Below are positions 13,041 to 23,696 of a DNA stretch of 64,000 bases, piece after piece; position 1 is the first letter of the stretch, and every line of letters begins with the position of its first letter. Source of the stretch: Argentina anserina (taxonomy: Eukaryota; Streptophyta; Magnoliopsida; Rosales; Rosaceae); NCBI RefSeq assembly GCF_933775445.1, contig NC_065872.1, positions 12,276,001 through 12,340,000 on the forward strand, in the 5' to 3' direction. Position numbers and translations under genes: made by a program. Below the pieces are notes generated by a model that was given only the letters and a program-made list of their open reading frames with translations, searched no databases and was not told the origin of the DNA.

Positions 13041-13224
13041 TGAAACAGTAGAATGAATTCGAGAGAATAACAGTAATTTTATTGATAGAGATAGAGTCTT
13101 ATATATAGACATTACATTAAAGATCTTGATGAATCAGGATAAGATGACATACCTTATCTAACTATGCTATACTAATTAAGACAAGATACACCAAGTATGT
13201 ATAGGAGGTGATTCTCCTACAACA
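13041..13224 (-). mobile_element. 3' LTR of Copia-2 (184 bp)
   Basis: Read on the minus strand the LTR starts TGTTGTAGGAGAATCACC and ends GTTTCA. A purine tract (AAGGGGGAG) lies directly outside at 13225-13233, and a TATATATAAG promoter-like box lies inside. The LTR is recognisably homologous to the 185-bp LTR at 62937-63121 on the other strand. Flanking bases ATATA may be the target duplication, but the 5' LTR was not found. Confidence 0.75.
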
Positions 13225-13439
13225 CTCCCCCTTGTATCGCGATCCTAATGTGACATAGTGCAATACTGTTGCCTCGGTAAAAACCTTGTCAAGCAAAACA
13301 AAAACCTCATGGGTAAAATTAAAAGCTTTGGTCGAAGGAGAAAAAAGAACACAACGCACTAACTACAAATAGACAATGCATGTGACGTAGACTCCCCATG
13401 ATGTCTACAAAACCGCTCCCCCTGTTTTTTAACATAATC

Positions 13440-14176
13440 TTGGAGCTCTGATAGACTCCAAGCCAATGCATCTCACATGCTTCACAAATGTAGATTTTGA
13501 AAGAGATTTAGTGAACAAATCTGCCACATTATCCTTAAAACGAATCTGATTAACTTGGATATTCAACATCTCTTGTTGTTGCTGATTATAGAAAAACTTT
13601 GGCGAAATATGCTTGTGTTATCACCCTTAATGTAACCTAACTTCATCTGCTCAATGCAAGCAACATTATCTTCGTAAAAACATGTAGGTTCAACTGTAGT
13701 AGAACTTAATCCACTACTCTCTCGAATATGAGTAATGATTGCTCGAAGCTAAATACACTATTTGACTGCTTTATGCAATGCTATAAGCTCAAAATGATTC
13801 GAGGAAGTAGCAACAAGGGTTTGCTTGGTTGATCTCCAAGAAATCGCAGTATTCCCCATGGTAAAAACATAACCAGTTTGAGAAAGTTCTTTGTGTGAAT
13901 CCGAAATGTATCCAGCATCAACAAATCCTACCAACTCATCACTAGAAGTTGTAGGAAAGGAGGAATTGTCATTCAAATGCTGAAAACCAGCATCGGCAGC
14001 AACACTGGTGGCGGCGGGCCGTGTCCAGCTTTCCGGGAGAGCATGGCGGCGACGTTGTGTCGATCTTCACCATTAATTATTGTCTGAATAGTACTTTTCT
14101 TGCCGGAATACTGATAGTACAACCCCATATCAATGGAACATTTCAAGTACCTAAAGATGTTCTTGATACTGGTCAA
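13440..14176 (-). pseudogene. Copia-2 RNase H domain (broken)
   Basis: Frames at 14176-13973 and 13976-13758, continuing in decayed form to about 13440, give the Copia RNase H order: VGFVDAGY, SQTGYVFTMG, WRSTKQT, SSNHFELIAL, then a degenerate YEDN and NVADLFTKSL. Between the RT and RNase H parts is a GC-rich linker (about 13990-14060) in otherwise AT-rich sequence, as in Copia-3. Frameshifts and stops prevent function. Confidence 0.8.
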
Positions 14177-15096
14177 TGACGCGTAGTTGGTGCATAACTA
14201 AACCTTGCTAACAAGTTCACTGAGAAGGCAATATCTGGAAAAGTACATTGAGCTAGATAAAGCAAAGCTCCTACAACACTCAAATATGGAAATTCAGGAC
14301 CAAGTATCTCTTCATCGTCATCTTTCAGACTGAATAGATCTTTCTTGATATCCAGACTTCTTACGACCATGGGAATACTAGAAGGGTGCATAACTTTGTC
14401 CATACAGAATCGCCTGAGCATCTTTTGGACGTATCTAGACTGGTGTACAAGAATTCCACCAACTCTATGCTCAATTTCCAAACCTAAGCAAAACCAAGCC
14501 TTTCCCATGTCTTTCATCTCAAATTCTGCTTTCAAGTAGCTTATCGTCTCACCAATCTCATTAAGAGATCCAATTATGTTCATGTCATCAACAGAGATAG
14601 CTACTATAGCAAAACCAGAACTATTGCGTTTGATAAACACGCAAGGGCACAGTTCATCGTTCTTGTATCCCTTCCCAATCAAGTATTCGCTCAAACGTGT
14701 ATACCACATTCTACCGGACTGTTTAAATCCATAAAGTGAGCGTTGTAACCTAATGGCATAGGCATTGCGTGGCTTACTTGACTTGGGTACTTGAAGTCCA
14801 TCAGGAACTTTCATGTATATCTCTGTATCTAGATCCCCATAGAGATACGCGGTCACCACATCTAACAGCTACATGTCTAGCTTTTCAGATACCACTAGAC
14901 TTATCATATATCAGAAGGTAATGATATCCATAACCGGAGAATACGTCTCCTCATAAGCAACACCAAGACACTGAGAGGATCCTTGAGCAACAAGTCGCGC
15001 TTTATACCGCAGGACTTCGTCTTTCTCATTCAGCTTGCGAACAAAGACCCATTTATGTCCAACATGCTTAACATTCAGCGGTACTTCAACGACCAT
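14173..15096 (-). pseudogene. Copia-2 reverse transcriptase (broken)
   Basis: Two pieces: 15096-14911 (HKWVFVRKLNEKDEV, then YKARLVAQG) and 14859-14173 (TAYLYGDLDTEIYM, SLYGFKQSGRMWY, DMKDMGKA-like). These are Copia RT hallmarks. The catalytic YVDD box reads SVDD, so even the longest frame lacks the conserved Tyr. The pieces are separated by a stop and frame change near 14880-14910. Confidence 0.85.
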
Positions 15097-15650
15097 ACCT
15101 AAAACTTGCCTTTTATTCAGAGAGTCTAGTTCCGTCTAGATTGTTTACTTCCATTTCGGCTAATCTGCTCTTCGTTGACATTTTTCAACCGAGCGCGGTT
15201 CCATGTCGTCGTCGTTGATGATTTATCATGCGACCGAATAAGCAAACACATCATCTATCCGCATGGAATTCCTATCCATGACTTGTAGGGCATTTAACTC
15301 ACTCAATGAGATTTCTTTGTTCTCTGATATCAACAATGAGTCTGAAGCGTCCCTCAGATCATCAAGTGTTGATTTATGGACATAGCTATAATCAGAGATA
15401 ATCTCGAAGCTCGGGTTGTCCGAATCTATGATGAGTGGATCAATTTGTGCCTTGACTTTAGCTCATTTTCTTAGCTGTGAGTCAGTGGAACCTTTTGGGC
15501 TCCCCCTCTTCTTGGGAGCAGCGGAGACCGTCGCCGTGCCCCCACCTAGGGTAGGCTCGGGCAAGCCTTGCCCTGGTACGACAACATCTTACCCAAAGTT
15601 CGGGACTTTTAACCTCGCATGACAGTTTTCAGCATGTATACTCGGTCTCG

Positions 15651-16412
15651 TTACTTTTGCAATATCCATAAAGGCGTCAGGCATCGAATCTGCCACCTTA
15701 TGTAATTGCAAAATATGTTGCACTTCAATCTCAAGATGAGATGTGCGGGATCCCAATAAGACATAGTGAGGGTATTCCACGTCAATTCTCGACGTTTATC
15801 TTGAACATATGTATATTTATCTCCCCCTAAATGCGGGAAGTGTGTCTCATTGAAGTGACAATCTTCAAATCTAGCAGTAAAGAGATCGCCTGTCTGGGGG
15901 TCAATGTAGCGAATAATCATTGGAGAGTTATATCTAACATAAAATGTCATTCGTCTCTGTGGACCCATTTTCTTACGCAGTGGAGGCGTAATAGGCACAT
16001 AAACCGTGCAACCAAACGTGCGTAAATGTGAAATGTTAGGCTCATATCCAGTTACCAACTGGTATGCACTAACAAGTTGTTTGGTGGTGGGTCTGAAACG
16101 AATCAGTACTGCTGCATGCAAGATTGCATATCCCCAAGCAGTTATGGGCAAGTTACAATGCATAACTAAAGCCCGAGCTATAAGCTATAACTACTTAATT
16201 GTCGCTTCTGCCAATCCATTCTGAGAATGAACGTGGGGTACAAGATGTTCAACCTCAATCCCGATTGACAACAAATAATCACCAAATGTTTCCGAAGTGA
16301 ATTCTCCTGTATTATCCAATCTAATACACTTAATCGGATGGTCAGGGTGGTGAGCCCTGAGTTTAATTATTTGAGCAAGGAGCTTCGGAAATGCAGCATT
16401 GCGTGTGGACAA
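15651..16412 (-). pseudogene. Copia-2 integrase (broken)
   Basis: The frame 16412-16191 carries the second catalytic Asp (IRLDNTGEF) and Glu (QNGLAEATIK). The frame 16163-15651 continues through WGYAILHAA, the GYEPNISHLRTFGC motif and the CHFNET motif typical of Copia integrase C-termini. A stop separates them near 16165-16190. The first Asp region lies in decayed sequence near 16440-16500. A GC-rich linker lies between pre-integrase and integrase (about 16590-16690). Confidence 0.85.
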
Positions 16413-16986
16413 TAGATCGACATGTGACTAGCGTGTTGATGCATCTACCATAACCATAAAGTATCTAAATGGTCCGCATTCTGGATGTATGGGTCCACAT
16501 ATATCACCTTGGATCATTTGTAAAAAATGGAATGTTCTGTGTATTATCAACTCCAAAGGAAGACTTTGACTGCTTCTTTGGGCTCCATCACGGCCTTAGA
16601 CGACCGTGGGAAAGCTTTGGAAGGCCGAGCCATGGCCGGACACATGTGCCACGGTCGTGCTAGCATCATGCACGGCTTGTGGGGTTCCGACATGCCTGTT
16701 GGCTTTGAAAAATGGATGATCGTGTGAAATTTTTAATATACGAATCATCATGTCACGTCCAGGATGACCTAGACGATTATGCCATAGCTAGTAAGCGTCA
16801 GAATCACAGAAAGACTTGCTAACTACATTGGATTCAATTGCACGTAGTGTGGTAAAGTACAAACATCTCTCGAGTATGACGATGCCGTCCATAACTAGAG
16901 GTAACCCAAAGATACTCCTTTCCATTAACAACTTTGGTGTTCAGGTGATAATTGTTGGCATGAATATCCTTAAAACTGAGCAAGGT

Positions 16987-17205
16987 TCAGTTCCCCTCTG
17001 GTGCATAAAGTGCATCTTTGACTTTGATGGGAGTACCATTAGGTAGCAAGAATTGCGCTATACCACGCCCTTGAATCAATTGATCAGTCCCAATGAGACA
17101 AGTTACAGAGGATTTGTAAGGCACAAATTGTGTAAAGAGTTGCTTATCCATCAAAAATGTGTGAGTCGTTCCACAATCTGCTAAACATATCTCGCCGGTT
17201 GACAT
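16987..17205 (-). pseudogene. Copia-2 pol start: aspartic protease
   Basis: A frame beginning MSTGEICLADCGTTHT contains the Copia protease active-site motif (DCGTTH; catalytic Asp) and the conserved ALYAPEG segment, then breaks at the window-low side. The ATG is directly preceded by CTTGTAG, a splice-acceptor-like sequence. It lies 996 nt downstream of the gag stop, so pol has its own start, exactly as in Copia-3. Confidence 0.8.
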
Positions 17206-18201
17206 CTACAAGTAAATTGTAAAACATAATTAGTCTTCGAAAAGACAAGACGAATGTGCTCTAAGAGAAGAGAAAACGATAATATGAAGGGTCAAAATAA
17301 GTTGTGATCCCTTAAATGTGCATAACGGTATCATAGATACTTAGAGAAATCAAATGAGAAACTTATGTGTGCCTAACAGTAATCAAGTTCCATTAGATCA
17401 AGTATCTATGATCGGTAAAAGACAATAAAGTAGCACTGCATGGTCGTATGGCCATGGCGGCGCTACAGGGCCTAGGCCGGGGGTGCCTAGGTGGGATTGC
17501 TGTGTTGTCGTGCAGGGGAGTTGTAGGGCCCGTGCAAGGCTGCGGGGGTGTTGCAAAGCTGCTCCAGGGCAGTTGCAGGGGGGACTGCAGGGAGGCCGTG
17601 TGGGGGTGTGCAGGGGTGCCATGCAGGGGTCGTGCGGAGGGGCTGCAGGGGACGGAAGCAAAGCTGCGGCGGTCCAGCGACTTTCCAGTGACTTTTTCCA
17701 TCCAGTTTTTTGGTGACTTTTTCGGCCAATTTCCGGTGATTTTTCAGGCCAAACATTTTCCGTCCAAAAAAATATGTTTCAGGCCAAAGATTTAAACCGG
17801 TCGGCGGACGGAACATCTTGGTCAATTTCTAAGGTCGTCGCTCGCGAACCTGTTATAGTTTGCCAATCCCCCTAAGTCTAATGTGTTAGTTCAATTGTCG
17901 AACCATTAATTCTCAATCATCACCATAAACCGGTAGATTTTAGTTCCATGAATCCTTCCGTTTATAGATTCCAAACCATTCATGTTTTAAGGAAAACAAA
18001 TTAACGCTTATATACATTCTTATAACAAAGAACCAAAAACGAAACTTTTATTAATTGTCAAAATAATGGTACATCAACATTGTTCTTGAAAAATAAACAC
18101 TTGACTTGAAAAAGTCTTATTGTGGTGATATTGTCAGTACAAATCAAACTTAAAGGCTTCAATAAAATAAGCAATATAACGACAATCAATCGACATTGAT
18201 C
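17206..18201 (-). other. Non-coding gag-pol spacer of Copia-2
   Basis: Between the gag stop (18204-18202) and the pol ATG (17205) lie 996 nt without a Copia-like frame. The gag-proximal part has an AATAAA signal at 18052-18047, 150 nt past the stop. The middle (about 17430-17690) is very GC-rich with reiterated GCAGGGG-like blocks. The pol-proximal end is an acceptor-like TTGTAG. Frames called here (e.g. 17393-17701) are low-complexity artefacts of GC richness. I read it as a 3' UTR plus intron-like spacer. Confidence 0.6.
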
Positions 18202-18473
18202 TTATTCAAAATAAGGAGTGGAATGAGCCTCAGGATCGGCTTTCTCTTTCTCCATTTTCTAAAAGTCCTCAACTTTGAACTTGATGGTAACATTAGCATC
18301 AGACATCTCCACATCTTCAACATAGTTGCTTTCATTGGATAAGTATTGCTTGCACTTCTTGTGAGCTCGAACAATCTCCTTAGGAGCACGACATTGCTTA
18401 TGAAAGTTCTTAGTTGAACCGCACTTGTAGCATGGAAGGTTCAGATTTGGAACCTTGGCCGAGTTGTCAGATT
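18202..18473 (-). pseudogene. Copia-2 gag C-terminus with zinc knuckle
   Basis: Minus-strand translation gives CYKCGSTKNFHKQC, the nucleocapsid zinc knuckle, with the expected His replaced by Asn (CX2CX4NX4C). An acidic tail ending PYFE and a stop follow, with an in-frame TAG just before (F-stop-K). The frame cannot be followed past about 18473, where Gypsy-related sequence begins. A matching gag piece continues at 29458. Confidence 0.75.
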
Positions 18474-18654
18474 TGGGGGGGGACCCAAATGGCGTGTCCG
18501 GGTTTCATAGGATACATGGCTATTTGGCTAAAGTGGTGGTATTCCTAAAAATGATCCATAAATCATTTTCAAAATCAGAGCATTTTATGACTTAAAAGTT
18601 TCAATAATCACAAAAGTGAATTTTAGTAAATTCTAGAGTCCATTAAAAGCTATG

Positions 18655-20733
18655 ATACATAATTATTGAATATGCAAAGAATAGTGAGGTTCATGAACAA
18701 CCACGAAATTTCATAATACATCTCATGAAGAAAATACATATAAGCTCAAAAACTCACAAGTTGTTATGGATTTTAAACTTACCAAAAATGTATGTCATAA
18801 TCAATTAATCTAAATCTCACATGTTCATACCAAAAATCCACATTATAAATGAAACTTACAATTCAATTCTTATGGAATGCAAAACCATCATCTATATATT
18901 TAGAGACATAATCATTTTAGACTTTAGGGCATCCTAAGACTCAATTGACTCAAATAAAGCAAACACATTTTTTTTTAACTTTTCTTTTTTATAGAAACAA
19001 ACAAACACAAAGAATACTTATATACCTACCACACACTTGGAAAATTACATTGTCCTCAATGTAACCTCAATAGTAAGAATGTAATTCACAAGCATACAAT
19101 AAGATCACATGTCACCACATATACAATTCAACCATAAGAGTGAAGCGATTAGAAAATTCAAACTCTCGTAGACGACTTCTCCATAGATACGGTTGAAATG
19201 GGTTGTCTCCCATGCAGCGCTTGAGTTTTATAGTCTCGCAGCCTAGACTCTCTCATGTTCATTCTCCTTTAGGCCCATCTCTCACAATTATCTCCTCATA
19301 CGTGTGCTCCTCAAATGGCTCATAGTAGGGCGTAAGTCAATACTCATTCACCTTGAATGCCTTCTCTGTTGTATTACTTTGAATCTCAACTGCACCATAA
19401 GCAAAAACGTTAGTAACAACAAATGGACAAACCCAACGCGAACGAAGTTTCCCTGGAAACAACATAAGCCTCGAATGGAATAACAGAACTTTCTGGCCCA
19501 CTTCGAACTTCTTTCCTCTAATCATTTTTTTTATTATTTTTGTTTTTTATATTTTCTTTTATTCTTCATTATTTCTTTTATTCTTCATTATTTCTTTTAT
19601 TCTTTTTTTTAATGTTATGAAATCTACAAGTGTAAAGTATTACTAAGTCTAATTAATTGTATTCACACATAATCCTAACTTTTAAGGTACGTGGAGCAAA
19701 TGAGCTAACTGTGCAATAGACTGAAACAACCTCATGTAAGAGTCTTGCTTTATCCGATATACCTTAAAAGTTATAATATAATTTTCTTTTGAAACTGTAT
19801 ACATCTATTTATACAAAGTTATTTTCTAAGTTATAAAGCGAGGTGGACGTGCGGCCTAAATACGTCCTCTACACACAAGGCATGACTCATTTGTTGGACA
19901 CCACAGAGTCCACATCCTCAAAATGATGTTTTCCCAATCGACTCCATCATAGAGATGTATATCAGTCTATGGGCCTCTGAGATCCAATTTTGTAAATCTT
20001 GAACGAGGGTAATGCAAATAGCATACCTCTTACTCAGCTCGGAATAACTTTGTCTGTTAAACTGGCCCCAAATTGTTAATAAAAGCCGCTATCAACCCGA
20101 AGTGACCTTAGTTAGGTACAAATAGAGAGTTAAGACTAATATTAACAAAATGGACTTTACTTATTCTGTTTACTTTATAACTTACAATAAACTAAGTATA
20201 AATAAACATTTTTAATTTCTTTAAAATTTATCTAAGGGTAACAGGTATCATATATGCATACTACAACAAAATTAGAATATTTATCACAAAAAGATAGAAT
20301 AAATTTTTTTACAAAGTTACTGTTCACATTTTTTTATTTACCGTGTGTACTTTACTGTTACTGATACTGTTCACATATATTTATTTTATTAATTGTTTTT
20401 TAATTTACTGTTTACTGTACACAAAATTTATTTTTACAAAAAATAACGTTTTTTATTTATTTAATTTTTTTATTATTTTTACACATTAAAAAATAAAATA
20501 AAATAAAGCAATTTTTTTTTACAATTTAAAGGTATTTCTACATTTTTACACTTTACAAAAAAACAAAAAAAAGTAAAAAAAATTACAAAGAGTTACTTTT
20601 TTTTTTGTAAAGATGTAAAAATAATACTTGTAATATTTTTTAACAGAATATTATTGTTCACCATATTGTTCATATGAATTTATTTTTACAAATATAGAAA
20701 ATAGTACAAAATTAACACTTCAAAGAATTGAGA
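18655..20733 (-). mobile_element. Partial internal region of a Gypsy element, copy 1
   Basis: The segment is closely similar to 23420-23696 plus 26619-28028. It runs from a primer binding site at 20734-20753 down through AT-rich leader to a 63-codon integrase C-terminal fragment at 19525-19337 (KFEVGQKVLLFHSRL, FPGKLRSRWV), the chromatin-facing tail of Ty3/Gypsy (Tat/Athila-like) integrases. Gag, protease, RT and RNase H are absent, so it is a large internal deletion derivative. The left end is truncated at about 18655. Confidence 0.75.
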
Positions 20734-20753
20734 GTTCCCCGGCATCGGTGTCA
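20734..20753 (-). other. Gypsy primer binding site, copy 1
   Basis: Minus strand TGACACCGATGCCGGGGAAC closely resembles the PBS used by Athila/Tat Gypsy elements (TGGCGCCGTTGCCGGGGA type, attributed to tRNA-Asp priming). It lies just inside the LTR and fixes element orientation as minus. Confidence 0.65.
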
Positions 20754-22465
20754 AAATAATAGGTCGTTAATTAAAACGTCTATAATAAACCCTGTAAAAT
20801 GTCATCGTTAATATATAATAAGTAGGGATCGTTCAGTTCGGGGAATTGAAGAGAATTCTAAACTTTTAGTGTTGAGAAATAATGGGGGGTTTGAGATTGA
20901 TTATTAACTACTAATGAAAATAAATCATGAATTACTATTTACATGATCGATTTCTCTTTAACAAAGTTAAACTAAATTTACCATTACACCACATAATTAC
21001 AAGTTTGAACCTATCATGCATTCTAATTCGACCAATTACATACTTTTTAGACACCAATACAATTAGAGCCTTAAAGAATCATCAAATCATGCAAGATTTC
21101 AATTAACATTTAGATTGACTTAGGGCCCATCTAAATTTGTATGCAATCAAATTCAATAACACTTAGAGTATAAATCAAACAAGATTACATTTAAGCATCA
21201 AATCTTTGTTGGAGACATGTTATATGTATGGCGTCACCCACCATGGTTTCACATCCAAATTTCCAGAATTTGTACCATTTTTAATCAACACAAACCGAAC
21301 CTACTTAGGGCATGATTCAATTTGTATCAATATGGTTAAAGAATCTAGCATTCAAACACAATCTTATGGACTACATCCAAGCACTAAATTCATATGCACA
21401 TATCTGAAAATTATCTAAAAGTATGAGAAAGATGATTAGAACACAACAATAGAAATACAAACTCAAAAATCCAATAAAACAATCTGAAATTTCCGAATCT
21501 AAATACAAAACAATAATCTCACACAAACATCATACTACAATCTTCATAGACAAAGTATTGTAGAAAATCAAAAACAAACAAACTCATGGAGATGAGTTGC
21601 GAGAATCACACGTTGTAGGAACCTTGGAGATGTGTTTTCAATGGTGATTTCGGTGGAGATGGAATTTGTCTTTTGCTAGAGTTTTGGCTCTTCAATGCAA
21701 AAGAGAAGTAATCTTATTTGAGAGGTGAAGCCATGTATATATAGAGGAAATAGGGAGTGTAGGCTTGCACGGTTTGAACTTTGATGTTGCCTCTTTCTAC
21801 CTATTATAATGTCATGCTTTAATCCCTTAAATCATGTCATGTTTTATTCCCTAAATCATGTCATATTTTATTCCTTTAATGATCATCTTCTAGCTTTTAG
21901 GTTGCATATGCATGGCTCCATATCTCTTCTTTTCACTTAATTAATCTTCACATTTATTTCTTCCGTCTTCTTTTCTTCTTCACACGGTAAGGACTCCATC
22001 TCTTAATTCTCTCCACTTTTTTTTATGTCTTCTATTTAATTGTTGCATGATTTGTTGTTGATAGGACTCCATGTGCATGGTTTCTCTTTATTTTCCTCTA
22101 GTATTATCTCTTAAATCCAATCTGAAAATAAGAAAATAAAATCATAAGTAAAAGATAATTAGTTTCGAAACCTAACAAGGATTCCTAGTGCAAGAAGGAC
22201 TCAAAATATCGTCAATGCGACCAAAACGTAGAAAGATGAAGACTCCTAATCCAATTAGGTTTCCTAGTCCTACAAGGATTCCTACTCAAACTAGGACTCT
22301 AGACCAATTCTGCGTTTTTAACTCATGTAAGCACAAAAATGTATCTAATACTACTCCAACACTCTTACTACGACTCAATGACTCAATAGTACAACAATAA
22401 GGGCTAAACAAAGTACAAATGGAGGTAAAAACATGTTAAGAACGTCGCATAAAGTGCTCATATCA
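20754..22465 (-). mobile_element. Gypsy LTR A (about 1.7 kb), shared by two units
   Basis: The segment is homologous to 28047-29457 along its length; the other copy lacks about 345 bp (here roughly 20828-21172). Read on the minus strand it begins TGATATGAGCACTTT. It is preceded by a purine-rich tract of the right-hand unit (22466-22480) and followed by the PBS of the left-hand unit, so it serves as 3' LTR of one element and 5' LTR of another. Confidence 0.75.
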
Positions 22466-23696
22466 ACTACCCCACACTTGGCTTTTGCTAGTCCTTTAGC
22501 AAAACTAAACTAAACAAGACAATATTGCCCATAAATGATTGCCTCAGAATCTCAAAACACATAGCTTTCAAGTTTAAGCATTTGAATGTAAACACATAAA
22601 TTCGAAGTTTCATAAACATGTTTCATAGTATGAATAAGTCAGATACGAGACAATAAGCATTTAACATGTTTAGTCAATCAAATCCTCCTCACAAGGCATA
22701 CTCTCTTTGTTTTTAACTCAGATTCATAGTTATTATTCACAATCAAGTATATGCAAGAGAAAGGATATTAAGGCATCATATAACTTCATATTTCAACAAA
22801 TGAAAGCATTTTGTGAATAACAGAGGAAAACCTCATTTAACAACTAAGTGCACAAATGGACAAAAACCATATGCTCAACTCTTGTGATCATCTCCACAAA
22901 CCAAGATTTGCTCATTTTAAGAATCATTAGGATCATTAGATAAGGTAAATGTTTAGGCTTAGCTAAAGACATGGAATATCAAGGAATCACAAAGGTAATC
23001 GTATAGACTTAGCAGAGTAAACATGATCTTTATGACACCACACACTATCAGGGGCCGAATATAACAAGTTGGGCACAATCATCATTCCAACCACAACGTG
23101 AACATGGACAAAGGTCAAGTAAAAAAAAAATTTAGACATTCAATTACAACTCAACTCCAAATCACAAATGGAAAACAACAGAGCATTTTTTTTCTTTTCT
23201 TTTTCTTTTCTTGTTTTTTCTGGGCATTGCTTGCTTAAAAGTTTGTTGATTCTTTTTTTTTAATGTCTTCCACCCCACACTTATTTCATGCATCATCACA
23301 ACATCATCTCAACAAGAATTATGCCAAGTTCATAGGACAAGGTAGATGTAACTATACTAAGCATGGAGATAACATAGGTGAAGAATAAAAAACACAATGT
23401 AGGCTCAAATGAGCTTCAACAATTGAATATGCAAAGAATAGTGAGGTTCATGAACAATCACGAAATTTCATATTACATCTCATAAAGAAAGTACATATAA
23501 GCTCAAAAACTCACAGGTTGTTATGGATTTTAAACTGACCAAAAATGTATGACATAATCAATTAATCCAAATCTCACATGTATGACATAATCAATTAACT
23601 TTTGTTTTTTACAGAAACAAACAAACACAAAGAAGACTTGCAAACCTACCACACACTTAGAAAATTACATTGCCTCAATGTAAGCTCAATAGTAAG
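22466..23696 (-). mobile_element. Gypsy internal 3' region with polypurine tract
   Basis: On the minus strand the sequence just before the LTR reads AAGTGTGGGGTAGT (22466-22480), a good polypurine tract. The rest is non-coding, with a T-rich stretch at 23190-23270. Homology with copy 1 starts at about 23420. At 23692-23696 the target duplication GTAAG of the inserted solo LTR begins. Confidence 0.65.

Noticed and set aside
17393..17825. Several overlapping frames of 77-115 codons on both strands
   Set aside because: GC-rich spacer with few stop codons by chance; no conservation with the corresponding part of Copia-3.
18474..18500. Inverted pair ATTTGGG / CCCAAAT around a G run as a functional signal
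   Set aside because: Short, AT/GC biased, and located at a transposon junction; likely incidental.
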